Below, piece by piece: positions 36,221 to 45,330 of a DNA stretch of 59,350 nucleotides (the first letter of the stretch is position 1; each line of letters starts with the position of its first letter). Made by a program: the position numbers and the translations under genes. This stretch comes from Ignavibacteriaceae bacterium. Lineage in GTDB: Bacteria > Bacteroidota > Ignavibacteria > Ignavibacteriales > Ignavibacteriaceae. The stretch is taken from assembly GCA_013360295.1 (NCBI GenBank), contig JABWCL010000038.1, positions 1 through 59,350 on the forward strand, read 5' to 3'. Below the pieces are notes generated by a model. That model was given only the letters and a program-made list of their open reading frames with translations, searched no databases and was not told where the DNA came from.

Positions 36221-37846
36221 TTATGTAAACTCATTTTCTGCAAGTGCAACTATTGTGATTTCTGTCTCCACCTTCTTCAACCCTCTTAAATGCACTCTCC
36301 TGAACGCCATATTATGCTTTATATCCCCATTAAACGTCTCCGGTTCCGTGTTTCGTCGCTTTCGCAAATCAATTCCTAGTTCACTATTTAGATTCTCCCT
36401 TGCCTGTTGCTTATACCTTTCCAATTCTGGACGAATCGTGATCGTTCGATTACCTTTTCCCGTTTTGCATTTATCAGCAATTGGACAATTCGCGCAGTCC
36501 TTTGACCGATATGTTCGCTTCTTTGTCTCATATCCCAATTTCGTTATAAATGCCTCCTCTCTCTCAAAACCCAAAACTCTGTTTTGTGTGCAATAATACT
36601 CATCTTTCTCTTCATCATAACGGAAGTTCTCTCTCTTCGACGGATCCTCCTTGAACTTCTTTCTGCTCTCATTGTAGAAACTGCTGAACTTTAAATAGTT
36701 CTCTATTTCATTCTCTTCTAGAAATTGATAATTCTCCTCCGATCCAAACCCGGAATCTCCCACCGATGCTTTCGGATAATACCCCATATTCTGATGATGC
36801 TTCTTCATATGATCTTTATACAATGCTGAATCAGATGGATTTTGTCCAGCACTAATCATTGTAACATACTGATCCGATGTGCTTACTATAGCATTATATG
36901 TCGGCAGCGTCCGTCCATCCTTCCATCTGTGGATTGCAGCATCTGTGTCTGTCCTTGAATATCCGCTCCTGTCACCCGCTATCCCTTCCTGCTGTTCATA
37001 TTTATCTATCTTTGGGAGTTCCTTCCCAACTATCGTTTTGATTCTTCGTTCATTCCTTTTGTTTGCCTTCTTTTGCTCTGGACTTTCTGTGCCTTCTTCT
37101 CTCTGTCTCTGAATTTCCTCCCTCATCTCTTCCAATCGCTTGCGTATCTTTTCCTTGTCAATCTTTTTCCCTTCTCCAACTTCTTCCAGATCTTTATCGC
37201 CATATATCTTGTCTTCAGTTTCTTGTTCCTTATCTATTTCTTTTAGCAGTTCTCTTATTCGATTCTCTGCATTCCCCTTGAACTTTGCAGCGTTCTTCTT
37301 CCAGACCACCTTATGTCGGTTGGCATCTGCTAGTATTTTTGTGCCGTCTGTAAAATATACTTCCGTCCTTATGTATCCCTCTTCGATCAGCAACTGTATT
37401 GTTTTTGTGAATATCTTCTCAATTACTTCTTTCAACCTTCCGCTGCGAAAGTTCGCTATTGTTCTGAAGTTTGGTGTGCTCCTGCCGCTAATCCACATAA
37501 TCGATATGTTTCCTCTGCATGCTTGAGCCATCTTTCTCGATGTGTATATCTTTTTTGCATAGCATCCAAGGATGATCTTCAACATTATCTCTGGATCGTA
37601 GGCGCTTGTGCCGCCTCCTTGATAACTTTCGTACATCTCCTTATTATCTATTTGCTTAATTACTGCGTTTATGTATCTAACTACATCTCCTTCTCCGATA
37701 ATTGAATCTAATGTGTCTGGGAATAGTACGGGTGTATCTAAGACTGCCTCCTTGAATACTGGTTTCATTTTCCTACGAGGTTTTCGCTGTCGCATCTTCC
37801 CGTATTCTTCTCCAAAGATTGTTTCGTTGGTTTTCTTTTCTTGCAT
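36221..37846 (-). CDS. IS1182-family transposase
   Basis: 541 residues. N-terminal DUF772-like region (MYESYQGGGTSAYDPEIMLKI is shared with IS1182/IS5 transposases), then the DDE catalytic core: first aspartate in EVYFTDGTKILADANRHK, second in KASVGDSGFGSEENYQFLEE, and the glutamate in RRNTEPETFNGDIKHN. A Cys-rich patch, DCANCPIADKC, lies between. A charged insertion, rich in K/E/R around 200-275, is also typical. It cuts and pastes the element that carries it. The frame is intact. Confidence 0.95.
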   Translation of the reverse strand: MQEKKTNETIFGEEYGKMRQRKPRRKMKPVFKEAVLDTPVLFPDTLDSIIGEGDVVRYINAVIKQIDNKEMYESYQGGGTSAYDPEIMLKIILGCYAKKIYTSRKMAQACRGNISIMWISGRSTPNFRTIANFRSGRLKEVIEKIFTKTIQLLIEEGYIRTEVYFTDGTKILADANRHKVVWKKNAAKFKGNAENRIRELLKEIDKEQETEDKIYGDKDLEEVGEGKKIDKEKIRKRLEEMREEIQRQREEGTESPEQKKANKRNERRIKTIVGKELPKIDKYEQQEGIAGDRSGYSRTDTDAAIHRWKDGRTLPTYNAIVSTSDQYVTMISAGQNPSDSALYKDHMKKHHQNMGYYPKASVGDSGFGSEENYQFLEENEIENYLKFSSFYNESRKKFKEDPSKRENFRYDEEKDEYYCTQNRVLGFEREEAFITKLGYETKKRTYRSKDCANCPIADKCKTGKGNRTITIRPELERYKQQARENLNSELGIDLRKRRNTEPETFNGDIKHNMAFRRVHLRGLKKVETEITIVALAENEFT

Positions 37847-37922
37847 TTGAGAATATTCTATTGTTTTTACACTATATACGCAATTTTTATGCCATCTTTC
37901 TTCTTACTTTTTGGACAGCCCC

Positions 37923-38277
37923 GAGGGGTTATTGTACCCGGATTGGTTTAACTAAATGCTTAATGGTACCCTCTGCCGGATTAAGAACTCATTCTTATTT
38001 CAACGGTGTGAAACCTGTTTCTGATGGTTTGATATTCACAAGTGTAGAGGAGGGGCTTGCTCCTCCTTAATGAATTAAAAATTAAGAATTCATCATTAAT
38101 TCAACATAGTTCTTGGATTTTCATTCCATTCCCGGCCTAGAAATAAACGGCCGTTGGCTTTCTTGCTATTTTTTTTGTCTTTTACCTCCCCGACTAATCC
38201 TGCCAGTACCGGCTCTATTTTTCCAACCGAAAGCATTATTTTACATTAAAGATTTAGATTCATTTCCCCAAATAGAT
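37923..38277. other. Intergenic region right of the IS, with heptad array
   Basis: No credible gene. Contains a G/C-rich hairpin near 38047-38068 (AGGAG, seven bases, CTCCT) and a short heptad tract at 38073-38101 (AATTAAA, AATTAAG, AATTCAT, CATTAAT). An in-frame extension of the downstream esterase to 38113 is possible but has no ribosome binding site and would mask the lipoprotein signal. Confidence 0.5.
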
Positions 38278-39546
38278 ATGAAATCATTTACGTCAGCCAC
38301 ATTCCGTTTTTTATTAGTCATTTGCATCTCCACAATTTTAACCGGATGTGAGGAAGATGAACATTTTCGTTACATTTCTTCCTCAACCCCCTCGCGGGAG
38401 AAAATTGTAAAAAGCGCTTTTTATCGTTTTACTGAAACCTTAAGAGAGATGGATGAAAGTGAAAGAGAAAATGCGGTTAAGGAATTCCTGATTAAAAATC
38501 CAAATTCACCAATAATTGAAGGGGGCGGCATTGCTTGTATTTATTGGTATGGTAACGCAGATACTGTTTTGGTCATTGGGGATATACAAGGCAGCTGGAA
38601 TTTTCCTGATACAATGAATTTCATCAGGTGTGGGAGCGGCAACTTTTTTTTCAGGATATATATGTTGCCTTCTGATCTCCGGGCTGATTATCTTTTAATT
38701 GTTGATGGGAAATCAATGACCGATCCACGAAATCCCGTAGTTGCTCCCAGCGTATACGGGCCGCATTCGCAAATTTCCCTTCCCGGTTTTATTCCCGATA
38801 AGGTACGCGATTTTCGTAATGAGATACCACGTGGTACAATTGATAGTCTGGTTATTAATAGTAACTACAAGGAGTTAAATTCGCGCTTAGCCGTAATTTA
38901 CAAACCACACGGATATGATACGCTGGAAGCGCTGCCGGTCGTATTCGTTAATGACGGATTAAAAGCAATAGAGTACTCGTCTTACTTAAACGTCCTTGAT
39001 AATTTGATTTGTGAGAAAAGGATTAGGCCTGTTTTAGCCGTATTTATGGAGTATAAAGAGGGAGATCAAAATTACAATCTGAACGAATACGAGGCTTACA
39101 TTACGGCTTTTTGTGATGAATTGGTTCCTTTGATTGAAAGGATATACAAGACAACCGGCAATTCATCTGATAGGATTATAACAGGTGTTTCAGCAGGAGG
39201 GCACTTATCTCTTCTTACGGTTTTAAAGAGGCCGGATGTTTTCCTGAATTCTGCCGGTCAATCCACTACCACCACCCGAGCTTTGTTCGAAACTATTGAA
39301 AAGCCACATAAATTCAAGAGGGATTTGAAAATCTATCTGGATGTTGCCCGATACGACCTCGTATACGGAGCCGCGGATTCTGAGACATTTTTATTCTCCA
39401 ACCAAAAATTGAGCAAGTCACTTGCCGAGTCAGGAATAAGGCATCAGCTCAGGATTTTCAATGATGGACATCAGTGGGGAAATTGGCGGGAAAGGACAGA
39501 CGATATACTAATTTACTTCTTAAGTACCAACCATCCTCACCCCTGA
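38278..39546 (+). CDS. Lipoprotein esterase of the Fes/EsteraseD type
   Basis: 422 residues from ATG 38278, chosen because it gives a proper lipoprotein signal (FLLVICISTILTGC, lipidated at C24). A domain around 80-190 looks like the early-set sugar-binding fold found before Fes-type esterases (IYWYGNADTVLVIGDIQGSW, YLLIVDGKSMTDPRNPV). The hydrolase domain follows: LAVIYKPHGYDTLEALPVVF, EYKEGDQNYNLNEYEAYI, the nucleophile elbow GVSAGG in RIITGVSAGGHLSLL, and the final histidine region FNDGHQWGNWRER. It should be an alpha/beta hydrolase at the cell surface, acting on an ester such as a siderophore, xylan ferulate or mycolate; the substrate is not visible. Both flanks carry heptad arrays. Confidence 0.85.
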   Translation: MKSFTSATFRFLLVICISTILTGCEEDEHFRYISSSTPSREKIVKSAFYRFTETLREMDESERENAVKEFLIKNPNSPIIEGGGIACIYWYGNADTVLVIGDIQGSWNFPDTMNFIRCGSGNFFFRIYMLPSDLRADYLLIVDGKSMTDPRNPVVAPSVYGPHSQISLPGFIPDKVRDFRNEIPRGTIDSLVINSNYKELNSRLAVIYKPHGYDTLEALPVVFVNDGLKAIEYSSYLNVLDNLICEKRIRPVLAVFMEYKEGDQNYNLNEYEAYITAFCDELVPLIERIYKTTGNSSDRIITGVSAGGHLSLLTVLKRPDVFLNSAGQSTTTTRALFETIEKPHKFKRDLKIYLDVARYDLVYGAADSETFLFSNQKLSKSLAESGIRHQLRIFNDGHQWGNWRERTDDILIYFLSTNHPHP

Positions 39547-39908
39547 AAAAACTTTTGTGATTATGATAACGTAATTTCCTTTGCCAAATCACCACGTTTA
39601 ATTCAAGTTTACGGAACTGTCACTTTAAATACCCGGATGTCGGTTAAGTGTAAGAATTTTCATACAATTGAAATAAATGAATGGCGCCCGTGATCACCGT
39701 CACACACTCCTTAATTCTTAATTTTTAATTCATAATTCTTAATTGACTATTGTCAATTATTCACCTTAAGAGAAAAATTTAGGCTCTCTTTTTACTAAAA
39801 GTGGGAAAAAGATTAATAATTGGGCTGTTTATTCGGCTTTTTTTGCGGATTTTAGTGGTACAATATTTGTATTACACAAGCGTTAATTATTTATACATCA
39901 GGAAAACA
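39547..39908. other. Intergenic region with inverted-orientation heptad array
   Basis: No gene identified. The heptad array at 39710-39744 is the only clear structure. An A/T-rich stretch follows, in which the promoter of the dehydrogenase at 39909 probably lies. Confidence 0.5.
39710..39744 (-). repeat. Five-copy heptanucleotide array, reverse orientation
   Basis: Exactly five units, 35 bp: CTTAATT, CTTAATT, TTTAATT, CATAATT, CTTAATT. On the minus strand it reads AATTAAG, AATTATG, AATTAAA, AATTAAG, AATTAAG, close to the arrays at 36073 and 59177. Confidence 0.9.
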
Positions 39909-40844
39909 ATGCAAGACGAACGGCTAAATATTGAAGATCTAATGAAGATCTCGAAATCGAATAATGACAGTGAAGCAGTTAGCCATGTTTCAATTATCGG
40001 GGCGGGAGTAATGGGACAAGGTATAGCCCAAACAATCGCTGCCTCAGGAATAGAAGCGAGCCTGATCGAAAAAGACCAGGAAGCATTAACAGTAGCTAAA
40101 GAAAATCTTACTGAAAACCTAGACCGTGAAATTAAACGGTGGGCCTTGACCGCCGGCGAAAAGAAGGCGATCCTCAGCAGGCTGAAGTGGTCGGTTAATA
40201 TCGAGGATGTTACCGACTCGGATATCATAATCGAAGCGGTTGATGAGGATTATGAACTTAAGGTCTCAATTTTCAAGACACTTGACAAGATAGCAAAGAA
40301 AGAAGCAATTTTTGTTTCGAACACTTCCACCCTCAGCCTTAGCCAGATCGCGGAATCTACTTCGCGCTCTGAGCAGGTGATAGGTATGCACTTTCTTAAT
40401 CCGGTTCCCAAAGTCCCGCTGGTTGAGCTTGTCAAGGGGCGTAATACGTCCAATGATACGGTTAAGATCGCTAAGGAATTTGCCGCCAAGATCGGCAAGA
40501 CCGCAGTAGAAGTATATGAATATCCCGGGTTTGTTACTACCAGGGCTATAGTGCCTTTGCTTAATGAAGCAATGTACATTCTGCTCGAAGACATCGCGAC
40601 GGCTAAAGATATTGACACCGCGATGAGGCTGGGTTATAACTTTCAGTACGGGCCGCTGGAAATGGCGGATATGATGGGGCTGGATGAAGTGCTTGCCTGG
40701 ATGGATACGCTTTGGCGTACGCTCGGAGAGCCGAGATACAGGGCGTGCCCCATACTGCGCAAACTTGTGCGCGAAAAGAAACTCGGAAGAAAAACGGGTG
40801 AGGGGTTTTATAAATATGATGATAACGGTAAAATTATTTTTTGA
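39909..40844 (+). CDS. 3-hydroxyacyl-CoA dehydrogenase
   Basis: 311 residues from ATG 39909, preceded by AGGAAA at a good distance; a longer frame back to 39801 lacks this site and would add a spurious hydrophobic stretch. N-terminal NAD Rossmann domain IIGAGVMGQGIAQTIAASG, then the catalytic histidine region VIGMHFLNPVPKVPLVELVKG, then the 3HCDH C-terminal domain GPLEMADMMGLDEVLAWMD. It oxidises 3-hydroxyacyl-CoA to 3-ketoacyl-CoA (beta-oxidation) or runs in reverse in butyrate-type pathways. It lies 18 bases before acetate kinase on the same strand, so the two are likely one transcript. Confidence 0.93.
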   Translation: MQDERLNIEDLMKISKSNNDSEAVSHVSIIGAGVMGQGIAQTIAASGIEASLIEKDQEALTVAKENLTENLDREIKRWALTAGEKKAILSRLKWSVNIEDVTDSDIIIEAVDEDYELKVSIFKTLDKIAKKEAIFVSNTSTLSLSQIAESTSRSEQVIGMHFLNPVPKVPLVELVKGRNTSNDTVKIAKEFAAKIGKTAVEVYEYPGFVTTRAIVPLLNEAMYILLEDIATAKDIDTAMRLGYNFQYGPLEMADMMGLDEVLAWMDTLWRTLGEPRYRACPILRKLVREKKLGRKTGEGFYKYDDNGKIIF

Positions 40845-40862
40845 TTTTGGATATACAATAAA

Positions 40863-42077
40863 ATGAAAGTATTAGTTTTAAATAGCGGCAGTTCATCAAT
40901 TAAGTATCAGTTTGTTGATACCGATCAGCAATTATTCCTTGCCAAAGGGATTGTTGAAAGAATCGGGATGAGCGGAGCCGTGCTTACACATTCCCGTTAC
41001 GACGGTGACACGGTAAGTATAGTTGGTGAAATTTTAGACCATTCAATGGCAATTGAATATGTACTCGCGGTGATGCTGAGCAAGAACCACGGAGTAATTG
41101 AAGATAAAGAAGAAATTGATGCAATCGGTCACAGGGTTGTTCACGGAGGTGAAACATTCACCGGCTCTGTCTTTATAACTGATGAAGTTATAAAGGTGCT
41201 TCAGGATAATGTTGATCTTGCACCGCTGCATAATCCGCCTAACATTAAAGGTATTCAGGCGGTCAGGCGCTTGCTTCCGGAAGCGCCTCAATGCGGTGTT
41301 TTCGATACATCGTTCCACTCGCAGATGCAGCCCCACGCATATCTATATGGTATTCCTTACGAACTCTATAAACGGTATAAGATACGCCGGTACGGATTCC
41401 ACGGAACTTCACACAGGTATGTCTCTCTGCAGGCAGCTCAGATGCTCGGTAAACCGCTCAGCGAACTGAAGATAGTTACCGCGCACCTTGGCAATGGCTG
41501 CAGTATGGCAGCGGTAGACCAGGGTATTTCGGTTGATACCACGATGGGTTTCACTCCGCTCGAGGGTTTGATAATGGGCACAAGGACCGGTGACCTGGAT
41601 CCTTCCGTTATCCTTTATATTATGGGTAAAGAAGGGCTCTCAATGGCTGAGGCAGCGACACTTATGAATAAGCATAGCGGACTGATCGGAATAAGCGGCG
41701 AGAGCAGCGATATGCGCGAAATCATCACGGCGATGAAAGAAGGAAGTAAACGTTCTAAATATGCATTTGATGTATTCTGTTACAGGATAAAGAAATATGT
41801 TGGCGCATATGCCGCGGCAATGGGAGGAATAGACGCGCTTGTATTCACCGGCGGAATTGGTGAGAATGCGGTCGATGTGAGGAAGGATGTTTGTTCAGGA
41901 CTTGGTTTCCTCGGTATTGAACTCGATCCGGAAAAGAACGCTAAGAAAGAACTTGATATCTCCGCGAAAGAATCCCGGACCAAAGTCTTCAGGATCCCTA
42001 CGAACGAAGAACTCGTTATCGCGATGGATACTGCCGAGATAGTCACAGAAATGAAAAAGGAAGCTGTCCTGAAATAA
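40863..42077 (+). CDS. ackA: Acetate kinase
   Basis: 404 residues, normal for the family. Signature 1 VLVLNSGSSSIKYQFV, signature 2 FDTSFHSQMQPHAYLYGIPY, then RRYGFHGTSHRYV, AHLGNGCSMAAVDQGISVDT and EGLIMGTRTGDLDP; GGIGENA near the C-terminus binds ATP. Catalyses acetyl phosphate + ADP to acetate + ATP, or the reverse. The partner phosphotransacetylase (pta) is not in the window. It follows the hydroxyacyl-CoA dehydrogenase by 18 bases and ends in a good terminator. Confidence 0.98.
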   Translation: MKVLVLNSGSSSIKYQFVDTDQQLFLAKGIVERIGMSGAVLTHSRYDGDTVSIVGEILDHSMAIEYVLAVMLSKNHGVIEDKEEIDAIGHRVVHGGETFTGSVFITDEVIKVLQDNVDLAPLHNPPNIKGIQAVRRLLPEAPQCGVFDTSFHSQMQPHAYLYGIPYELYKRYKIRRYGFHGTSHRYVSLQAAQMLGKPLSELKIVTAHLGNGCSMAAVDQGISVDTTMGFTPLEGLIMGTRTGDLDPSVILYIMGKEGLSMAEAATLMNKHSGLIGISGESSDMREIITAMKEGSKRSKYAFDVFCYRIKKYVGAYAAAMGGIDALVFTGGIGENAVDVRKDVCSGLGFLGIELDPEKNAKKELDISAKESRTKVFRIPTNEELVIAMDTAEIVTEMKKEAVLK

Positions 42078-42107
42078 TATTAAAGCCAGCTTAGTTCCTG
42101 CTTTTAC

Positions 42108-42142
42108 GAGGCATTTCCTTTAGACGGGAATGCCTCTTTTAA
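42108..42142 (+). terminator. Terminator of acetate kinase operon
   Basis: GAGGCATTTCC (42108-42118) pairs with GGGAATGCCTC (42126-42136) with one mismatch, then TTTTAAA. 31 bases after the ackA stop. Confidence 0.85.
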
Positions 42143-42342
42143 ATTTATAGAGAATTGGAGGTGTCGTCCGGCTGATGCACGCTTCCGGTCCGGTTTCGGA
42201 ACTGCTTCCTTTTTGGATGGTAATACTTCAGACTCCCCGATTTCTAAAATAGAGAAGCGGCATACCGGTTTGTGATTGAATTGGACCAAGCGCAAATGTC
42301 GCCGTTAGTTATTATATTTGAGCGCTTTATCAGACTAAACTT

Positions 42343-42930
42343 ATGACACTTGAACATTTTATACTCTCCTTTATCCCGCTCTTTGTGGCGATTGATATTA
42401 TCGGCACAGTGCCGATTTTTCTCGGCATAACCGGCGATCTTTCACTGAAAGATAAACGGAAACTGGTTATAGAATCGGTTGCCGCTGCGTTTATTATCGC
42501 CCTGCTATTCCTCATAGCGGGAAAGATCATTCTTAACTTCATCGGTATTACCATTGACGACTTCAGGATTGCGGGAGGAATAATCCTTCTCCTTCTTTCC
42601 ATAAATGATATTATGTTTTCATCCGATGAAAGAAAGGACACAAATGTTAAAATCGGAATCGTCCCGCTTGGTATCCCGCTTATAATCGGTCCGGGCGCCC
42701 TGACCACCATTATGATCTCAGTTGATTCATACGGGTTCATACCAACGGTCGTTTCGATGTTTCTGAACTTTATAATTGTTTGGGTAGTACTTAATTATTC
42801 AAATCTTGTTATTAAACTTATAGGTGAAGGCGGAACAAAAGCTTTCGCGAAAATAGCTTCGCTTATGCTTGCGGCGATCGCCGTAATGATGATAAGAGTT
42901 GGTTTAACGAATATTATTGCGAAATTCTAA
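42343..42930 (+). CDS. MarC-family integral membrane protein
   Basis: 195 residues with six hydrophobic helices. The family pattern is visible at FIPLFVAIDIIGTVPIFLGI, in FRIAGGIILLLLSIND and in the reentrant-like VPLGIPLIIGPGALTTIMI. MarC/NAAT proteins are inner-membrane proteins; one archaeal member carries amino acids, others have no proven substrate, and multiple-antibiotic resistance was not confirmed for E. coli MarC. ATG at 42343 has no Shine-Dalgarno sequence. It is followed by an SDR gene 16 bases downstream on the same strand. Confidence 0.92.
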   Translation: MTLEHFILSFIPLFVAIDIIGTVPIFLGITGDLSLKDKRKLVIESVAAAFIIALLFLIAGKIILNFIGITIDDFRIAGGIILLLLSINDIMFSSDERKDTNVKIGIVPLGIPLIIGPGALTTIMISVDSYGFIPTVVSMFLNFIIVWVVLNYSNLVIKLIGEGGTKAFAKIASLMLAAIAVMMIRVGLTNIIAKF

Positions 42931-42946
42931 TTAAAAGGAACGACAA

Positions 42947-43735
42947 ATGGAGACAGGATTAAAAGGAAAGACGGCATTAGTTACAGCGGCAAGCAAAGGA
43001 ATCGGCAAAGGTATCGCGCTTGCCCTGGCTAAGGAAGGCTGTAATGTGATCATATCTTCTTCAAATAAGGCTAATCTCGAATATGCAGTTAAAGAGATAG
43101 CCTCGACCGGCGCAAAGGTGCACGCTTTTAAATGCGACCTGAATTTAAAGTCTGACATACAGAATTTACAAAATGAGATAGTCGCATTATACGGCGGCGC
43201 GGATATTCTCGTCAATAACTGCGGCGGGCCTCATCCCGGATTCTTTGAAGAGATTGGAGAGGATAAATGGGACTATGCCTACGAGCAGGTTCTGATGAGC
43301 CCGGTGAGACTGATTAAACTATTCCTCCCGTATATGAAACAGAAAAAATGGGGAAGGATAATTAACATAACTTCACTTTCAGTGTACCAGCCGATTGATA
43401 ACCTGATACTTTCAAATACTTTCCGCACGGGAGTTACGGCGCTCGCGAAAACTTTAAGCAACCGTGTTGCTTCCCTCGGCATTACAGTGAATAATGTCGC
43501 GCCCGGGTATGTGCTTACTGAAAGGATAAAAGAACTGGCGGAGAATAAGTCAAAAGTTACAGGTGAAACCGCGGAAAAGATTTTAGAAAAGATGCGGGAA
43601 GAGATACCAATGCAGCAGATCGGAAAGCCTGCGGATATAGCGAACGCTGTTGTTTTCTTTGCATCGGAATCATCAGCTTACATCACCGGTAACACCCTTC
43701 ACGTTGACGGCGGCAGGGTGGGAAGTTATCTATAA
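42947..43735 (+). CDS. Short-chain dehydrogenase, non-classical catalytic site
   Basis: 262 residues, SDR fold. The cofactor motif TAASKGIGKGIALALAKEG and the NNCGG motif are standard. The active site is not: after the serine in INITSLSVYQPID, the YxxxK site reads SNTFRTGVTALAKTLSNRV, so the tyrosine and lysine are replaced (SxxxR). A recognised branch of SDRs has this SNxxR form. It is close to MarC (16 bases) and the FAD dehydrogenase (9 bases), so the three may be one operon. The reaction cannot be assigned; the annotation as 3-oxoacyl-ACP reductase that some databases give would not be safe. Confidence 0.9.
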   Translation: METGLKGKTALVTAASKGIGKGIALALAKEGCNVIISSSNKANLEYAVKEIASTGAKVHAFKCDLNLKSDIQNLQNEIVALYGGADILVNNCGGPHPGFFEEIGEDKWDYAYEQVLMSPVRLIKLFLPYMKQKKWGRIINITSLSVYQPIDNLILSNTFRTGVTALAKTLSNRVASLGITVNNVAPGYVLTERIKELAENKSKVTGETAEKILEKMREEIPMQQIGKPADIANAVVFFASESSAYITGNTLHVDGGRVGSYL

Positions 43736-43744
43736 ACCTGCTTT

Positions 43745-45319
43745 ATGAAAAGAACAGTTAACATTGTTATGCCTCCCTTTCTGGCGGGGGATAATGATTC
43801 TATCAGGAAGGCTGTTCTAAAGAAGGCGGGGATTCTCCTTGAGGAAATGGATGCAGTGAGGGTGGTTAAGCGCTCAATTGATGCGCGCAAGAAATATCCT
43901 GCCTATTATATTGAGGCGGAAGTATATACCGGTGAACAGCCGGAACCGCTCTATCCCAGAATTGATTACCTGCCGGTTGATGGAAAACAGAAGTGTATCA
44001 TCGTCGGCAGCGGCCCTGCCGGCTTATTCGCCGCACTGCGTCTGATTGAACTTGGCATAATGCCGATTGTTCTTGAGAGGGGTAAAAATGTAAGAGAGCG
44101 GCGAAGGGACCTGCGGAATGTACAACAGCTCTCAGTGGTTAACCCTGATTCAAATTACTGCTTCGGCGAAGGCGGCGCGGGGACGTACAGCGACGGTAAA
44201 TTATACACACGTTCCACCAAAAGGGGGGATGTGAAAAAGATCATCGCTATTCTTGTGCAGCACGGCGCGAATGAGGATATACTTGTTGACACCCACCCCC
44301 ACATCGGATCGAATAAACTTCCCCGGCTGGTTGAATCGTTACGCAGTACAATAATAAGGTGCGGCGGAGATGTAAGATTCGGCTGCCGAGTTACGGATAT
44401 TATCGGTAACGGTGAGTCCCCCGCGGGATTCCGGTCGGTTATTGTTAATGATTCGGAAGAAATAGAAGGAGACGCGCTTATTCTTGCCACAGGACATTCT
44501 GCCCGGGATGTTTATGAGATGCTCCTCAAAAAAAGAATCACGATGGAATCAAAGGGCTTTGCCATCGGAGTAAGGATAGAGCACCCGCAGCAAAGAATTG
44601 ATGAAATACAGTATCACTCCAAAACACGAAGCGAATACCTCCCCGCGGCTTACTATAACATTGCCTGCCAGGTAGAGGGGAGGGGTGTCTATTCTTTTTG
44701 TATGTGTCCGGGCGGATTAATAGTACCTGCTTCAACAGAAAACGACGGGCTTGTATTAAACGGAATGTCATTATCGCGCAGGGATTCTCCTTTCGCTAAT
44801 TCCGGTCTTGTGGTTTCCCTTCATCCGGAAGACATTACAAAGCTTTCAGGGGACCATCTATTTGCCGGTCTGGATCTTCAGCGTGAGATTGAACGGAAAG
44901 CGTGGGAGGCGGGTACCAAAGGTCAGCAGGCTCCCGCGCAGAGAGTTACAGATTTTATTAACAAAAAAATTTCAACATCCCTTCCATCGACTTCCTACAT
45001 TCCCGGATTAACTCCGTACAGCCTCGATGATATTTTCCCCGAATATATCTCGAAAAGATTAAGGGCTTCATTTTCTGTTTTTGATAAAAAGATGCACGGA
45101 AAATACTCAGGGGAAGCAGTAATGGCGGCGCCGGAGACAAGAACAAGTTCACCGCTGCGGATTGTCCGTGACCCTGAGACTTATATGAGTCCGTCTATGA
45201 ACGGATTATTCCCTTCGGGAGAGGGAGCGGGTTATGCGGGAGGTATTGTATCTGCGGCAATAGACGGAGAAAACTGCGCGGGGGCGGCAGCTAAATATTT
45301 AGCAGGGAAAAACTTGTAA
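43745..45319 (+). CDS. FAD-dependent dehydrogenase (COG2509-type)
   Basis: 524 residues. FAD-binding Rossmann motif KCIIVGSGPAGLFAALRLIE around residues 83-100, preceded by an N-terminal domain. The segment DSNYCFGEGGAGTYSDGKLY is diagnostic of the uncharacterised FAD-dependent dehydrogenase family (COG2509). The C-terminal FAD motif LFPSGEGAGYAGGIVSAAID is present. Such proteins probably oxidise or reduce small molecules in the cytosol, but no member's substrate is firmly established. It lies nine bases after the SDR stop. ATG start at 43745. Confidence 0.92.
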   Translation: MKRTVNIVMPPFLAGDNDSIRKAVLKKAGILLEEMDAVRVVKRSIDARKKYPAYYIEAEVYTGEQPEPLYPRIDYLPVDGKQKCIIVGSGPAGLFAALRLIELGIMPIVLERGKNVRERRRDLRNVQQLSVVNPDSNYCFGEGGAGTYSDGKLYTRSTKRGDVKKIIAILVQHGANEDILVDTHPHIGSNKLPRLVESLRSTIIRCGGDVRFGCRVTDIIGNGESPAGFRSVIVNDSEEIEGDALILATGHSARDVYEMLLKKRITMESKGFAIGVRIEHPQQRIDEIQYHSKTRSEYLPAAYYNIACQVEGRGVYSFCMCPGGLIVPASTENDGLVLNGMSLSRRDSPFANSGLVVSLHPEDITKLSGDHLFAGLDLQREIERKAWEAGTKGQQAPAQRVTDFINKKISTSLPSTSYIPGLTPYSLDDIFPEYISKRLRASFSVFDKKMHGKYSGEAVMAAPETRTSSPLRIVRDPETYMSPSMNGLFPSGEGAGYAGGIVSAAIDGENCAGAAAKYLAGKNL

Positions 45320-45330
45320 TTAGGAATAAA

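Larger units (their letters stand above)
36140..37922 (-). mobile_element. Complete IS1182-family insertion sequence
   Basis: 1783 bases bounded by terminal inverted repeats of about 19 bases: GGGGCTGTCCAAAATGTAA at 36140-36158 and TTACTTTTTGGACAGCCCC at 37904-37922, which match as reverse complements with one mismatch. It contains one intact transposase (36221-37846, minus) and a strong hairpin at 36181-36215. No clear target duplication is visible on the flanks (left ...TTACAC, right GAGGGG...). It lies between the TonB receptor and the esterase and interrupts repeat-rich intergenic DNA. The intact frame suggests a recent arrival. Confidence 0.92.

Noticed and set aside
38113-38277. N-terminal extension of the esterase
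   Set aside because: No ribosome binding site and it would hide the lipoprotein signal; the ATG at 38278 is better.
42104-42295. 63-residue minus-strand frame after acetate kinase
   Set aside because: It covers the ackA terminator, has no ribosome binding site and no recognisable features.
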